Both the position numbers and the translations under genes were made by a program. Source: JBECKX01 sp964468475 (GTDB lineage Bacteria > Zixibacteria > MSB-5A5 > CAIYYT01). From it: a DNA stretch of 64,000 bases. The stretch spans positions 5,079 through 69,078 of the forward strand of contig CAYXUL010000009.1 of NCBI GenBank assembly GCA_964468475.1. The letters are read 5' to 3'. Under the pieces are notes generated by a model. It was not told where the DNA came from. It worked only from the letters and a program-made list of their open reading frames with translations, and searched no databases. Below are positions 8,495 through 17,619 of the stretch, in pieces (within the stretch, counting starts at the first letter, position 1; each line of letters starts with the position of its first letter).

Positions 8495-10591
8495 TTATGA
8501 GATTCCACTACTGGTCTCCAACTCGCGCTGTCGCTTGATGAAGCGATTCAGCCGCACCCGTTCGTCATCCGTGACGGGAAGTGCATTCTCCAGTAATTTA
8601 GCGGCATATTCGCGAGCCGTCAAGATCAATTTCATGTCAGTCAGTAGATTCGCCACCCTGAAATCGGGCTTACCGCTCTGCCGCTTGCCCAGCAGGTCGC
8701 CCGGTCCGCGCAGTTCCAGGTCGAGTTCAGCGATCTCAAACCCGTCAGTCGTGGCAACGAACCTCTCCAGCCGTCTATACGCATCCGATTCCGGCTCGAC
8801 ATCCGTCATCAGGATACAGTACGATTGACGCTCCGATCGCCCCACGCGACCGCGCAGCTGATGTAGCTGGCTCAGCCCGAAACGCTCAGCGTGCTCGATC
8901 ACAATCGCGGTGGCATCAGGCACGTCTATTCCCACTTCAACCACTGTCGTGGCAACGAGCACGTTCAGCTCACCGCTTGAAAACCGGGCCATCACATCAT
9001 CCCGCTCTTCCTTTTTCATCTGCCCATGGACCATGCCTATCTGGAGATCGGGAAAGATGTCATCCTTTAGCTCTTTGTATGCCCTGGTAGCAGCCTTCAT
9101 CTGTGTGCGCAGCGATTCCTGCACCAGCGGGTAGATCATGAAGATCTTATGCCCCTTGCCGACTTCCTCACGGATGAAGCTGTAAATCTTCGGGCGATCC
9201 GCCTCTGTTCGCAGCGCAGACTTCACCACGCGGCGTCCGGCAGGTTTTTCGTCAAGTATGGAGAGGTCGAGATCCCCGTAGGCTGTTAGTGCGAGCGTTC
9301 GCGGAATCGGAGTCGCGGTCATTACGAGCAGATCGGGCGACTCACCTTTTTCAAGCAGGGCTTCGCGCTCAGCCACACCAAAGCGATGCTGCTCGTCAAC
9401 AATCACATAGGCAAGCGCTCGGTACATCACATCGGCTGATTTCAACGCATGGGTCCCTACCAGTATGTCAGTTCGTCCGGTAATTAGATCGTCAAGAGCC
9501 TTGCGACGCACCGCTGCCGACAACGAACCGGTGAGCAATGATACTGTGAGGCCACTGTTTTCCAATATTCGCGAAACGGTCTCGAAATGTTGCTGCGCCA
9601 GAATTTCGGTGGGCGCCATCATGGCGGCCTGATAACCTGAGCGCGCCACCAGCGCCATCGTCAGGGCCGCAACCACAGTCTTGCCGGCGCCAACGTCTCC
9701 CTGCAGCAGGCGCATCATCGGGTGCGGCTTCAGGAGATCCTCGATCAGTTCTGCGATACAGCGCTTCTGTGCACCGGTGAGTCGAAACGGCAACTGCCGC
9801 GCGAGATCACGGTATGGTTCATCCGGCGGTTTAATCTCATGTTTCTTCTTCCCTCCGGCTTGACGTTTTCTGCGATCAGCCACCAGCAGTTGGAACAACA
9901 GCAGTTCACGTAAAGCCAGCTCTTGTCTGATCTTCTCGCGACGCTCCAGGTCATGGGGGTAATGCATTTGCTTGATTGCTTCCGGAAGCGGCGTCAACTG
10001 AGCATTCTCGACCACTGACTGCGGCGCGGTCTCCACCAAGTGATCGGCGTATTTCTGCAGCGCGGGTCTGATGATCTTGCGGAAACCGCGCGAATCGAGA
10101 TAGAATCGTCGCAACGTCTCTGTGGAAGGGTACAGGGGAATGATTCTGCCGGTATGCGTCTTGGCGTCATCTTCATCATCAAACAATACCTCAATTTCGG
10201 GATGCACCAATTGTGCGCCGCGAAAGTCGGTAACCGTCCCGGATACCGACAACATCATCCCGCGTTTGAAACGATTTTCGATGAAGCGGATTCCGTTGAA
10301 CCACACGAGGGGAAGGTTTCCGGTATCATCGGAGATGACGATTTCATAGAATTTCTTGCGGGCGCGTAGCAACCCCTGCGTGACAATTTTGCCGACTACG
10401 GTAACTTCCTCACCAACTTGAAGCTGCGCTATCGACTTAAGCTGTGAGCGATCCAGATAGCGACGGGGAAAGTAGTAGAGCAGATCCTCAACCGTTTCGA
10501 TTCCTACGGTCCTCAGCGCACTCGCACGCTTGGGGCCCACTCCCTTAAGGTAGGTTATCTCTACATCGGCAGGATTATCCGAATAGGTCAT
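8495..10591 (-). CDS. recG: ATP-dependent DNA helicase RecG
   Basis: RecG remodels stalled replication forks and branch-migrates Holliday junctions. The 698-residue length matches the family (about 690). An N-terminal HhH-like motif (LKGVGPKRASAL, about 15-26) and the OB-fold wedge domain come first. The SF2 helicase core follows, with Walker A GDVGAGKT at 298-305, the DEQH box within VIVDEQHRFG near residue 400, TATPIPRTLA (motif III), and the C-terminal motifs VEVGIDVP and QLRGRVGRS. Nothing essential is missing. It lies upstream of the DUF1844 gene on the same strand, with a 193-bp gap. Confidence 0.96.
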   Translation of the reverse strand: MTYSDNPADVEITYLKGVGPKRASALRTVGIETVEDLLYYFPRRYLDRSQLKSIAQLQVGEEVTVVGKIVTQGLLRARKKFYEIVISDDTGNLPLVWFNGIRFIENRFKRGMMLSVSGTVTDFRGAQLVHPEIEVLFDDEDDAKTHTGRIIPLYPSTETLRRFYLDSRGFRKIIRPALQKYADHLVETAPQSVVENAQLTPLPEAIKQMHYPHDLERREKIRQELALRELLLFQLLVADRRKRQAGGKKKHEIKPPDEPYRDLARQLPFRLTGAQKRCIAELIEDLLKPHPMMRLLQGDVGAGKTVVAALTMALVARSGYQAAMMAPTEILAQQHFETVSRILENSGLTVSLLTGSLSAAVRRKALDDLITGRTDILVGTHALKSADVMYRALAYVIVDEQHRFGVAEREALLEKGESPDLLVMTATPIPRTLALTAYGDLDLSILDEKPAGRRVVKSALRTEADRPKIYSFIREEVGKGHKIFMIYPLVQESLRTQMKAATRAYKELKDDIFPDLQIGMVHGQMKKEERDDVMARFSSGELNVLVATTVVEVGIDVPDATAIVIEHAERFGLSQLHQLRGRVGRSERQSYCILMTDVEPESDAYRRLERFVATTDGFEIAELDLELRGPGDLLGKRQSGKPDFRVANLLTDMKLILTAREYAAKLLENALPVTDDERVRLNRFIKRQRELETSSGIS

Positions 10592-10673
10592 GATGTAAGT
10601 TGCATGGAAACAACGCCCATGTCAATCGCCCGCTGGCTAATCATTGGCGCTTGACCTGGTCGGGGGCCGAATT

Positions 10674-11921
10674 TCAGTGGGTTGCCTTGAACTCCTGGAA
10701 GCGGTTTCGCTCAAGCTGTTCAAGGCGGGACAGCTCCATCAAGCGTTTCGACCAGGTGGCAATATCGATTCTCTTCTTCAACACCTGCTCTGCCAAACGA
10801 TGCGCCAGGATGATGTCATAGAGGTTGGAGGAATTCGAAACGGCAACTCGATAGGTGTACTCCGCTTCCGCAACAAGATTAATAGTACTTGTGTCAGGAG
10901 CAGCAGCACCAGCTGCGGTATTCGAAGTCGAGTTTCCACTCTTGTTCATATAGGCGCGCTTGCCCATCGACTCAGCGGCCAGCGCCTCCATATCGATACC
11001 TGGTCTCGCGGCAAGGCTATCAAGCACCGTCGCGGCGAAAACATCCGGGTCAGGATTATTACTGTAGCCCAGATCTTTGTAGGCGAAGGGCCTCAGGGAA
11101 TCGGCCGGAAGCCTCTCGCTCGACGTGGGCAACTCCTGCATTGACATGGTAGCCAGGGGTTCGGCCTCCTTCACCAGGTTCATCTGGTTCATTCGTCGCG
11201 ATGTGTCAAGCATCGCCGGTTTGATCGCTTGATCCTGCACAATGACAGATTGTGGCTCCATCTTGGTTGTCAAGCCGGTGCTTTGATCTTTCGGCTGCTC
11301 AGCATTCTTCATCGCGTCCGAACTTGTCGCACCGGACTCCTCTGGAGCTTTCTGCTTCGTCGTGTCGATAGCGCTCTTCCCAACCGCACCGGCTTCTGCT
11401 TCGGGAACAGGCTGTACCTGCCGACCCGGCTCACTCTCCGGCTCCGGTGTTACCGACTGAGCTGGCTCCGTTTTTTTTGCCTTTTGACGTTCAATTGCGG
11501 GAGCAACCTCAATCGAGCGAAGTTGATGCGGATAGCGCGGAGTAGTGGGACTGAACACCTTGACACCGATTAGAACAACCAACAGCACTGCAGCAACCGA
11601 GCCCACAATCTTCACGGTTCGGCTGTTCGCCGCCAGCAGATCAATAACGGCAGCGCGCTTCGGGGGAGTGTCATCTTCCGCTGCAGATCGTTTTTCCGGC
11701 AGTTTCGCTTCGATTCGTCGAGCGAGTTGATCAAAGTACTTATCCTCCGGCATCTCCACCAGCGTTGACTTGGAAAGCTGATCCAGCTTTCGCATCCGCT
11801 CCACCATTTCCATCAGGTCGGGGTACTTTTTCAGCTCCCTCTCGAACTGTGCCATCTCTTCGGCAGAGAGCTCCCCGTCTAGAAACGCCGATATATTTTC
11901 TTCCAGATATGCCTTGTCCAT
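10674..11921 (-). CDS. Anti-sigma factor-like membrane protein lacking zinc ligands
   Basis: The 415-residue protein starts with a helical region resembling an anti-sigma (ZAS) domain (ISAFLDGELSAEEMAQFERE, about 10-29). It lacks the histidine and cysteines that bind zinc in most members: the usual Cys-x-x-Cys position reads KKYPDLM. A single membrane segment lies near residue 110 (IVGSVAAVLLVVLIGVKVF). A long Pro/Glu/Gln-rich periplasmic linker and a C-terminal helical domain (about 330-415) follow. Its ATG overlaps the stop of the upstream sigma gene in a TAATG arrangement, so the two are translationally coupled. By context it is the regulator of that sigma factor. The C-terminal domain is unrecognised and could be the signal sensor. 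Confidence 0.75.
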   Translation of the reverse strand: MDKAYLEENISAFLDGELSAEEMAQFERELKKYPDLMEMVERMRKLDQLSKSTLVEMPEDKYFDQLARRIEAKLPEKRSAAEDDTPPKRAAVIDLLAANSRTVKIVGSVAAVLLVVLIGVKVFSPTTPRYPHQLRSIEVAPAIERQKAKKTEPAQSVTPEPESEPGRQVQPVPEAEAGAVGKSAIDTTKQKAPEESGATSSDAMKNAEQPKDQSTGLTTKMEPQSVIVQDQAIKPAMLDTSRRMNQMNLVKEAEPLATMSMQELPTSSERLPADSLRPFAYKDLGYSNNPDPDVFAATVLDSLAARPGIDMEALAAESMGKRAYMNKSGNSTSNTAAGAAAPDTSTINLVAEAEYTYRVAVSNSSNLYDIILAHRLAEQVLKKRIDIATWSKRLMELSRLEQLERNRFQEFKATH

Positions 11922-12493
11922 TATTTCTCTAAGAGGTCCTTCAGCTCTTCCACAAGTTTCTGCCGTGCCCGGTGTAACCGCGACATCACGGTACCGGGAT
12001 TGAGCTTCAACCGTGCGGCAATTTCCTCGTAACTCAACTCCTCGTGCATCCTCAATACAAATACGACCCGAAATTCTTCCGCGAGATTATCGATTGCAGC
12101 CTGAAATCTCGCCGCGATTTCTTTCTGGCTTATAGCTGTCTCCGGATTGCTCCCGGAGCCGGTTGTGGGCTGCGTATTGAGAATCGTTTCGCCCTCCTCC
12201 CCGCCAACCTGCCGCTTCTGCCGCTTGATGAAATTGATAGCATTGTTCGTCGCGATTCGCGAAATCCAGCTATAGAACGGGTAATTTTCATCGAAACTCT
12301 CAATCGCTTCATATGCCTTGATAAACGCCTCCTGCGTCAGGTCATCGGCGATATCGTGCGAACCGCCCAGGCGAAAGCAGAGCGCATATATGCGCTTCTG
12401 GTAACGACGAACCAGTTGCCCGAATGCTGCTCTCTCCCCGCGTTTGCTGCGGCGAATCAACTCGAGATCGTCCGGCGCATCCTCGCTGTTCAA
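11921..12493 (-). CDS. ECF RNA polymerase sigma factor (RpoE-like)
   Basis: This 190-residue ECF sigma factor has region 2 (LVRRYQKRIYALCFRLGG, DDLTQEAFIKAY, ISRIATNNAINFIKRQ) and region 4 (LAEEFRVVFVLRMHEELSYE, IAARLKLNPGTVMSRLHRAR), joined by a short linker. It directs RNA polymerase to promoters controlled by the anti-sigma encoded immediately downstream, which it overlaps by one base. The annotated start is TTG at 12493 with no good Shine-Dalgarno, and no ATG is available before region 2. holA ends 24 bp upstream. The regulon cannot be identified from this window. Confidence 0.92.
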   Translation of the reverse strand: MNSEDAPDDLELIRRSKRGERAAFGQLVRRYQKRIYALCFRLGGSHDIADDLTQEAFIKAYEAIESFDENYPFYSWISRIATNNAINFIKRQKRQVGGEEGETILNTQPTTGSGSNPETAISQKEIAARFQAAIDNLAEEFRVVFVLRMHEELSYEEIAARLKLNPGTVMSRLHRARQKLVEELKDLLEK

Positions 12494-12517
12494 TGTAAGT
12501 ACCAGCGGAAGCAGAGT

Positions 12518-13531
12518 TTATTCCCCCGACGCCTGCATGATGTCTACGAGCATTCGCTCGAAAATCTGCTCCTTGCCGAATTGAGAAAAGCGATCCTCAA
12601 CTTCGGCCTGATAGACTCGCTTTAGCGAATCCGCGAGCTGCGCAGGAGTGTACCTTGCGGCGTGACGCTGTAATTTCTGCAAAAAGAAAGGATGCATACC
12701 GAGTTTTCTGGCGAGATTTTCTCTGCTCATCTGCTGCGAATAAGCCTTGTAGTTGAGTATTCGCTCGAGCTGGTTGTAGAACGCCCAAAACAACTGCCCC
12801 CTGCCGGAAGCCCCCGAGCTTTCGAGAAACTGTCGCGTCGCCGCCAGCGCTTCCCGAAGATTCCTGCTGCCGAGATGATCGGCCACTTCATACTGACTGT
12901 AGAAACGACTTCCTGACAGATAGGATTCCACATCCGCGATCTCGAGCTGCGACTTCGAATCGTGGACTATCGAGAGCTTCTCAACTTCGTTTTCGATATC
13001 ACCGCAATCACTGCCCACGATGCGAGCAAACTCCTCGGCTGCATCAGCAGAAATCATCATCTCGCGTGCCGCAAATCTGGCGCGAACATATTCAGGGAGC
13101 CTGTCCGGAAAGATTTGCTTGATTTCTACCGTAGTGGATACCGCAGCAATAGCCCTGGTGAACTTGGTTCGACCATCCAGCTTACGAGCTGATCCCACGA
13201 ACGTCACCGAATAGTCGAGTGCCTTGAGCAGAGTCGGGAGCAGTTCCTGCGATTTGGCGGGCAACTTGTCCAGGTCGGAGACAACGACTACCGTGCTGCC
13301 ACCAAACAGCGGCACACCCGCCAGCAACTCCTGCAGTTTGTCAGGTGTGGCTTGCTTAGCCAGCAGGCGGTGTTTGTTAAGAGCGCGCTCCGAGGCCGGC
13401 AACTTCTGCTGAATAATCTTTTCGGTAAGCAGGAAGCGCTGATGGTAATCTTCTCCTATGAGGATATAGGAGCGGTCCAGCTTGCCACTCTCTACTTCGG
13501 ATAGCGCCCGCAGATAATTCAGCTTAGCCAT
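12518..13531 (-). CDS. holA: DNA polymerase III subunit delta
   Basis: HolA opens the beta sliding clamp within the clamp loader. The protein of about 337 residues starts MAKLNYLRAL and shows the delta-family layout: an N-terminal AAA-like domain with YILIGEDYHQRFLLTEKI and LFGGSTVVVVSDLDKL, then a helical middle, and a C-terminal collar domain ending in the LYQAEVEDRFS-like segment typical of HolA (here VYQAEVEDRFSQFGKEQIFE). Walker A residues are degenerate, as is usual for this non-hydrolysing subunit. An upstream in-frame extension of 34 codons has no family similarity, so the ATG at 13529-13531 is preferred. It is followed by the ECF sigma gene. Confidence 0.85.
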   Translation of the reverse strand: MAKLNYLRALSEVESGKLDRSYILIGEDYHQRFLLTEKIIQQKLPASERALNKHRLLAKQATPDKLQELLAGVPLFGGSTVVVVSDLDKLPAKSQELLPTLLKALDYSVTFVGSARKLDGRTKFTRAIAAVSTTVEIKQIFPDRLPEYVRARFAAREMMISADAAEEFARIVGSDCGDIENEVEKLSIVHDSKSQLEIADVESYLSGSRFYSQYEVADHLGSRNLREALAATRQFLESSGASGRGQLFWAFYNQLERILNYKAYSQQMSRENLARKLGMHPFFLQKLQRHAARYTPAQLADSLKRVYQAEVEDRFSQFGKEQIFERMLVDIMQASGE

Positions 13532-13605
13532 ACCTAGATGGTAGAAGTTTCTAACACTAATGTCAATCGTATCGAGACGAGTATGGCTGTTCAGGAAAGT
13601 AAATG

Positions 13606-13636
13606 AAAAAGGGGCAAGACCTTGCTGTCTCACCCC
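13606..13636 (-). terminator. Rho-independent terminator downstream of the RNase H-like gene
   Basis: On the minus strand a 10-bp stem (arms 13627-13636 and 13611-13620, including two G-U pairs) closes a 6-base loop and is followed by a run of five T at 13606-13610. It lies 55 bp beyond the stop of the RNase H-fold gene and upstream of holA, so it separates the two transcription units. Confidence 0.85.
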
Positions 13637-13690
13637 TCATCGCAGGGAGGGTATCCGTAATGTCTCCAGAGATAATTTGCCGGGCTTCTC

Positions 13691-14071
13691 CTACTCCGTA
13701 TTCAGCCTGAACTGCGCCGGATTCTCGGTCGCCGGAATCCAGTTCAGCGAGTACGAGAACTTATTCTTGAACAGCAGCGCCATGTTGCGAAAGGGCTGTA
13801 GCTGCTTGCTGCAAAACATCTTTTCATTTATCTGGTTAACGACCGTAAAGCTGTCGCCATAGATTTCAATGCATTTGTCCTGAAAAACGTGAGGGTTGAG
13901 TTCCACAAACTCAAGGAGTGTCAGCAGGGCCGCATACTCGCATTCTTCCGCGGCTCCGGTGAACCTCGTTCTGAAAACGATACCGGCATCAGGAATCGTG
14001 AACGACAGAATCGCGGTATGCTGGCCTTCGTCAGTCTTGTCTCTCAATTGCGAATAAAAGTAGCACTCCAT
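13691..14071 (-). CDS. RNase H-fold protein (RVT_3-like), probably catalytically impaired
   Basis: This 126-residue protein resembles the RNase HI / RVT_3 fold: an initial beta hairpin, Glu-Cys-Glu-Tyr-Ala-Ala-Leu-Leu at about 43-50 (the conserved helix with Glu), IEIYGDSFTVVNQIN at about 68-82 (the conserved Asp-Ser strand/helix), and LNWIPATENPA at 109-119, matching the W-[IV]-P-R-E-x-N strand. The first strand shows no equivalent of the catalytic Asp, and the last carboxylate position after Asn-Pro-Ala is Gln-120. Only two of four carboxylates are therefore evident. It may bind RNA/DNA hybrids without cutting them. A strong AGGAGG lies 7 bp before the ATG. It appears monocistronic, with its own terminator. 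Confidence 0.65.
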   Translation of the reverse strand: MECYFYSQLRDKTDEGQHTAILSFTIPDAGIVFRTRFTGAAEECEYAALLTLLEFVELNPHVFQDKCIEIYGDSFTVVNQINEKMFCSKQLQPFRNMALLFKNKFSYSLNWIPATENPAQFRLNTE

Positions 14072-14333
14072 CGGTTCCCTCCTCGTCTTCTCTGAGCACT
14101 AAGAAAGCAAGGCTCGTGCCGACGTTTGCCGGAGAACAAGTAGTGGTCTGTTTCGCTGGTCAGATGAGGGCCCGATGAGATAACATCATGAAATCCAGGA
14201 CGTTAAATTGCCCGGTCGAACTAGGCTTTGTGAGCTATGTCACAAGGGGATTCCAGCGCCTAAAATGAGGTTTGCAGCGCAATTCACAATCTTTGCAGTA
14301 TGATTGGGCGAGGGATGCGGCAGGCGCGAGCGG
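14072..14333. other. Intergenic region, nothing recognised
   Basis: These 262 bp between dgt and the RNase H-like gene contain no plausible ORF. I see no RNA gene or convincing terminator in them. The part next to 14071 holds the RNase H-like gene's Shine-Dalgarno and presumably its promoter. Confidence 0.5.
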
Positions 14334-15512
14334 CTACACCTTCGAGGGAATTGCCTCCGGGCTTATCGTACCGATAATCCGGTAGTGTTCATTAAGCGCA
14401 AAACGGTCGGTCATGCCGGCGATATAGTCACGCACCACCAATTTCTTTGGCTCTTCGCCTAACCGCCGCTTGAACTTCTCGGTTAGCAGCGAGGTGTCAT
14501 TCATGTAAGCTTCGAAGAGATCACGTACTATGCGCTTGGCCAGCTCGTTCACTTCCTGAAGTCGCGGATGACGATAGAGGCTCTCGAACAGGAAACTCTT
14601 GAGCTGCTTATTGGCCTCGGCGGCGTTGGCGGAAAAACGCACAATATTTTCCGGGCAATTCGTGACATCATCATAGGTCTCAATTTGCATCTCGGCCATT
14701 CGCCTGGCAGTGTTCTCCACCAGATCAGTCACTGCCCAGTTAATCAACTGCCTGATCAGGAAATAATGGCGTTTGCGGCTGCTAAGGTGCGCCACCTCGC
14801 TGTGAATCGCATCAAGTAGTTGCCGCACGATCGGCACATTTCCTATTTGCTCGGGGTTAAGAATGTCTGAGAAAATGCCATCATCGAGATCGTGAGCATT
14901 GTAGGCAATCTCATCAGCATAGTTGACCAATTGACTTTCCAGCGACGGGCGCTTGCCGGCATCGAAATCGCTTCCCACCGGCATGTCGTAGTCAGTCTCG
15001 TGCTTCACGATTCCCTCACGCACTTCATAGGTCAGATTCAGGCCGCGGAAGTCGGGATAGCGGTCCTCGATGACATCGACAACGCGCAACGACTGGGCAT
15101 TGTGGTTGTAACCGCCATCGTCGGCGAAGAGGGCGTCCATCGCTTCCTCGCCGGCATGACCGAATGGCGTATGGCCAAGGTCATGCACCAGCGCAATCGT
15201 TTCGGCAAGGTCTTCGTTGAGGCGGAGAGTGCGAGCGATCGTACGTGAGATTTGTGCCACTTCCATGGTGTGGGTTAGTCGCGTTCGGAAATGGTCATCA
15301 TTTGGTGAGGCAAATACCTGCGTCTTATGCTTGAGGCGTCGAAACGCAGCCGAGTGAATCACGCGATCGCGGTCACGCTGGTAGCAGGTGCGGTAGACAT
15401 GCTCCGCTTCCTTGAAACGGCGTCCGCGCGAACGGGAAGACCAGGCGGCATAAGGGCCTAGATTTTTCTCCTCCTGTTTCTCCAGTTCTTCGCGCTTAAT
15501 CAGGTAGTTCAT
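14334..15512 (-). CDS. dgt: dGTPase-like HD-domain deoxyguanosine triphosphate triphosphohydrolase
   Basis: Members hydrolyse dNTPs to nucleoside and triphosphate, lowering dNTP pools. The 392-residue protein carries the HD metal ligands in order: RTRLTHTMEVAQISR (His), then LVHDLGHTPFGHAGEEAM (His-Asp and two further His). A later NYADEIAYNAHDLDDG supplies the final Asp. The N-terminal YAAWSSRSRGR and YQRDRDRVIHSAAFRRLK segments are typical of the dGTPase-like proteins (about 370-400 residues). It begins 12 bp after the stop of the outer-membrane protein gene at 15525, so it may be the last gene of that operon although its function is unrelated. Confidence 0.92.
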   Translation of the reverse strand: MNYLIKREELEKQEEKNLGPYAAWSSRSRGRRFKEAEHVYRTCYQRDRDRVIHSAAFRRLKHKTQVFASPNDDHFRTRLTHTMEVAQISRTIARTLRLNEDLAETIALVHDLGHTPFGHAGEEAMDALFADDGGYNHNAQSLRVVDVIEDRYPDFRGLNLTYEVREGIVKHETDYDMPVGSDFDAGKRPSLESQLVNYADEIAYNAHDLDDGIFSDILNPEQIGNVPIVRQLLDAIHSEVAHLSSRKRHYFLIRQLINWAVTDLVENTARRMAEMQIETYDDVTNCPENIVRFSANAAEANKQLKSFLFESLYRHPRLQEVNELAKRIVRDLFEAYMNDTSLLTEKFKRRLGEEPKKLVVRDYIAGMTDRFALNEHYRIIGTISPEAIPSKV

Positions 15513-15524
15513 CTCAATAGTCTG

Positions 15525-16388
15525 CTAATACGACCAACTCATGCCCACTCGGTGGGTTCCTCCTAGGTATACGTTATCACGATAACCATATTCGACCGTG
15601 AAACCAAGGAAATCGAAGATCACACCGCCGCTCAGCTCAGTGGGACTGGTACCCAAGCCGATCAACAGTTTAACTTGCCGGGTAATCGCGAGCTTCTGTC
15701 CAATCCTGAAGCGGTCGGCATAGTCGGCTGCAATATCCTGTGTCGCATAGACGTGCACTGCAGGCGTCAGTTGGCAGGCGATACTGAAATTTCCAGTGAT
15801 GGGAACCGGCTCGGCGTTCTTAGAAAAGCGGGGACGATTGAAATCAGCGATGGCACCAGAAAGGCTCAGGCTCGGCGACAATTTCCACCACGCACCTGCA
15901 GAGAAGCTCGTGAGGCCGAACCGACCGTATCCGAGAGCATACTCGACGGTACGCCTGTCAGCACGCAACCCAATTCGAAAGTGTGTCCACGGCGATACGG
16001 CCAGCAGACCGCTCACCTCTTTCTCCCAATAGAAGTCGGAACCGGTAAGCTGCACTGCCGCGACGCCGGCGGTAAACAGTCGGTAGTTAATTAGAGCTGC
16101 TCCTGCTCCCAGGTCGAAATCATCGAGATTGTAAAGGCGTGATACCCAGCCTTCGACTGCTACATGTCCGTCAATAAAGACGGCTGGATTCTGCAAGAGA
16201 TCAAGTGCAAGTGCTTCATCTGTGGCGACAACTCCTCCAAGCGCGTATGAGGTAACCGATCCGCGCTCATATTCAAAGGCTGCCTCGGCGCTATCACACC
16301 AGGTGCCCACAACAAGAACAAGTGCAGTGATAATGCTAGCGTAGAGGCGCCACGGCAAAACCGAGCTTCTCGGTGAAGTCACTGTCAT
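15525..16388 (-). CDS. Predicted outer-membrane barrel protein, PorV/PorQ-like
   Basis: This 287-residue protein has a signal peptide (hydrophobic core about 15-28, ending near AEA) and regularly alternating beta strands to a C-terminal Tyr (RVGMSWSY). The pattern resembles small barrels of the PorV/PorQ/UPF0164 group: an early ALGGVVATDEALALDLLQNPA segment corresponds to the 'missing/extra Asn-Pro' helix seen after the signal peptide. PorV-like proteins shuttle T9SS cargo, which would fit sprA in this genome, but the identity is uncertain. Its first 53 bp overlap the 3' end of the lamin-tail gene in another frame, so the two are co-transcribed. Confidence 0.6.
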   Translation of the reverse strand: MTVTSPRSSVLPWRLYASIITALVLVVGTWCDSAEAAFEYERGSVTSYALGGVVATDEALALDLLQNPAVFIDGHVAVEGWVSRLYNLDDFDLGAGAALINYRLFTAGVAAVQLTGSDFYWEKEVSGLLAVSPWTHFRIGLRADRRTVEYALGYGRFGLTSFSAGAWWKLSPSLSLSGAIADFNRPRFSKNAEPVPITGNFSIACQLTPAVHVYATQDIAADYADRFRIGQKLAITRQVKLLIGLGTSPTELSGGVIFDFLGFTVEYGYRDNVYLGGTHRVGMSWSY

Positions 16389-17519
16389 CCCCTCCTGTTA
16401 CAAGCAGTATGTATGCCCCCGCCCTGAGCCTGCCACTCAATTCCGAGTCACCCGAATAGTACAGCGATGTCGACGAGAACAACCGCTGCTCAGCGAGCGT
16501 AAACTGTCGCCTGCCTACAAGATCGTATATTTCGAGCGCGAGTTTCGTCGCCGGCGGACAAGTGATTTCTATTTCAAGCTTTTCCCCCGCCGCCGGGCAG
16601 AATACTGGCTTCGGAATCAAAACTGTGATTGGCGCATCCTCGGCGCCTGTCACAGAATTGCGGCTGCAGGGAGTGGCGCCCAGCTCAGCAGTTGAGGGAT
16701 ACCAGATGCGCTCTCCTGCGGCAAATGCGTCCTGGTTCAATTCAATCGAGCGGTTACCGGCAGCCGTCAAAGTGTAGGTGAAGCTATCCACTACAACACC
16801 GTATTGATCGCGCAGGATTACCAAATCACCGTCGTTGTTCAACGAGCTCCATCCCGAAAGCAGCAGTGGAGAGCAGGCGTGTGAGGGAAGATAATCAAGG
16901 CAGCCGATATCCTCCGCCACGATCAAGTATTCTCCCGCTGAAAGAGTGACCATATCTTCGATCTCGTGAAGTCGTACCGCATCACCAAATTGCCAGCCTG
17001 TCAGATTGATAGGTCTATTCGAGATGTTCTGCAATTCCACCCATTCACATGCTGATTCATCTGCGGGATTAGCGAGATATTCTGTTACGATGACCTCATG
17101 CGTGACAGGGCCGAAGGAACACTCCACCACTGCGCTGTTGTTGCTGACAACATCATCATTAGGCAACTGCCAGAGCAGGCGGTGTAATCCCGCCGTTAGC
17201 GTGAAAGTCACCTGCAGCAATTGGCTGTCGCCGGCCGGAAGGTGGTCGATTCGCAGATTCTTCAGTAGTTCTTCAGATTGCGGTGTTGAATCAAGATTGC
17301 TGTCGTCGTACACGCTGACAGTCACGTCTGAAACATCTTCTAACCCCTGATTGGAGACGGTCAACCCAAGTGTTAGTTTATCCATCTCTTCATTTTCGTA
17401 ACGTCGCAACAACGAATCAGTACTCAGGGCCAAATCGACTGCGGGTGGGAGAATTCGCAGACTGTTCTCCAGGCATGGTGTAGAGCCGAAGGGATCACTC
17501 GATGGATAGAACAATTCAG
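16336..17519 (-). CDS. Lamin-tail-domain secreted protein, C-terminal part (cut by assembly gap)
   Basis: This open frame runs from the N gap to a stop at 16336 and encodes about 394 residues. It contains the tail of one repeat (FYPSSDPFGSTPCLENS), a CARDB-like beta domain (about 25-130), a second lamin-tail domain (VTEYLANPADESACEWVELQ ... ELNQ ... WYPSTAELGATPCSRNS), and a C-terminal beta domain containing LALEIYDLVGRRQ and LRAGAYILLVTGGD. That last domain resembles FlgD/Por secretion-tail modules used by T9SS to export cargo. It is probably the same gene as the part at 17620-18722. With 100 N the two frames do not match, which is expected if the N count is a placeholder. Confidence 0.75.
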
Positions 17520-17619
17520 NNNNNNNNNNNNNNNNNNNNNNNNNNNNNNNNNNNNNNNNNNNNNNNNNNNNNNNNNNNNNNNNNNNNNNNNNNNNNNNNN
17601 NNNNNNNNNNNNNNNNNNN
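17520..17619. other. Assembly gap (100 N)
   Basis: A run of exactly 100 N, the conventional length for a gap of unknown size. It lies inside the lamin-tail gene. The surrounding protein repeats suggest that repetitive sequence caused the break. Confidence 0.99.
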
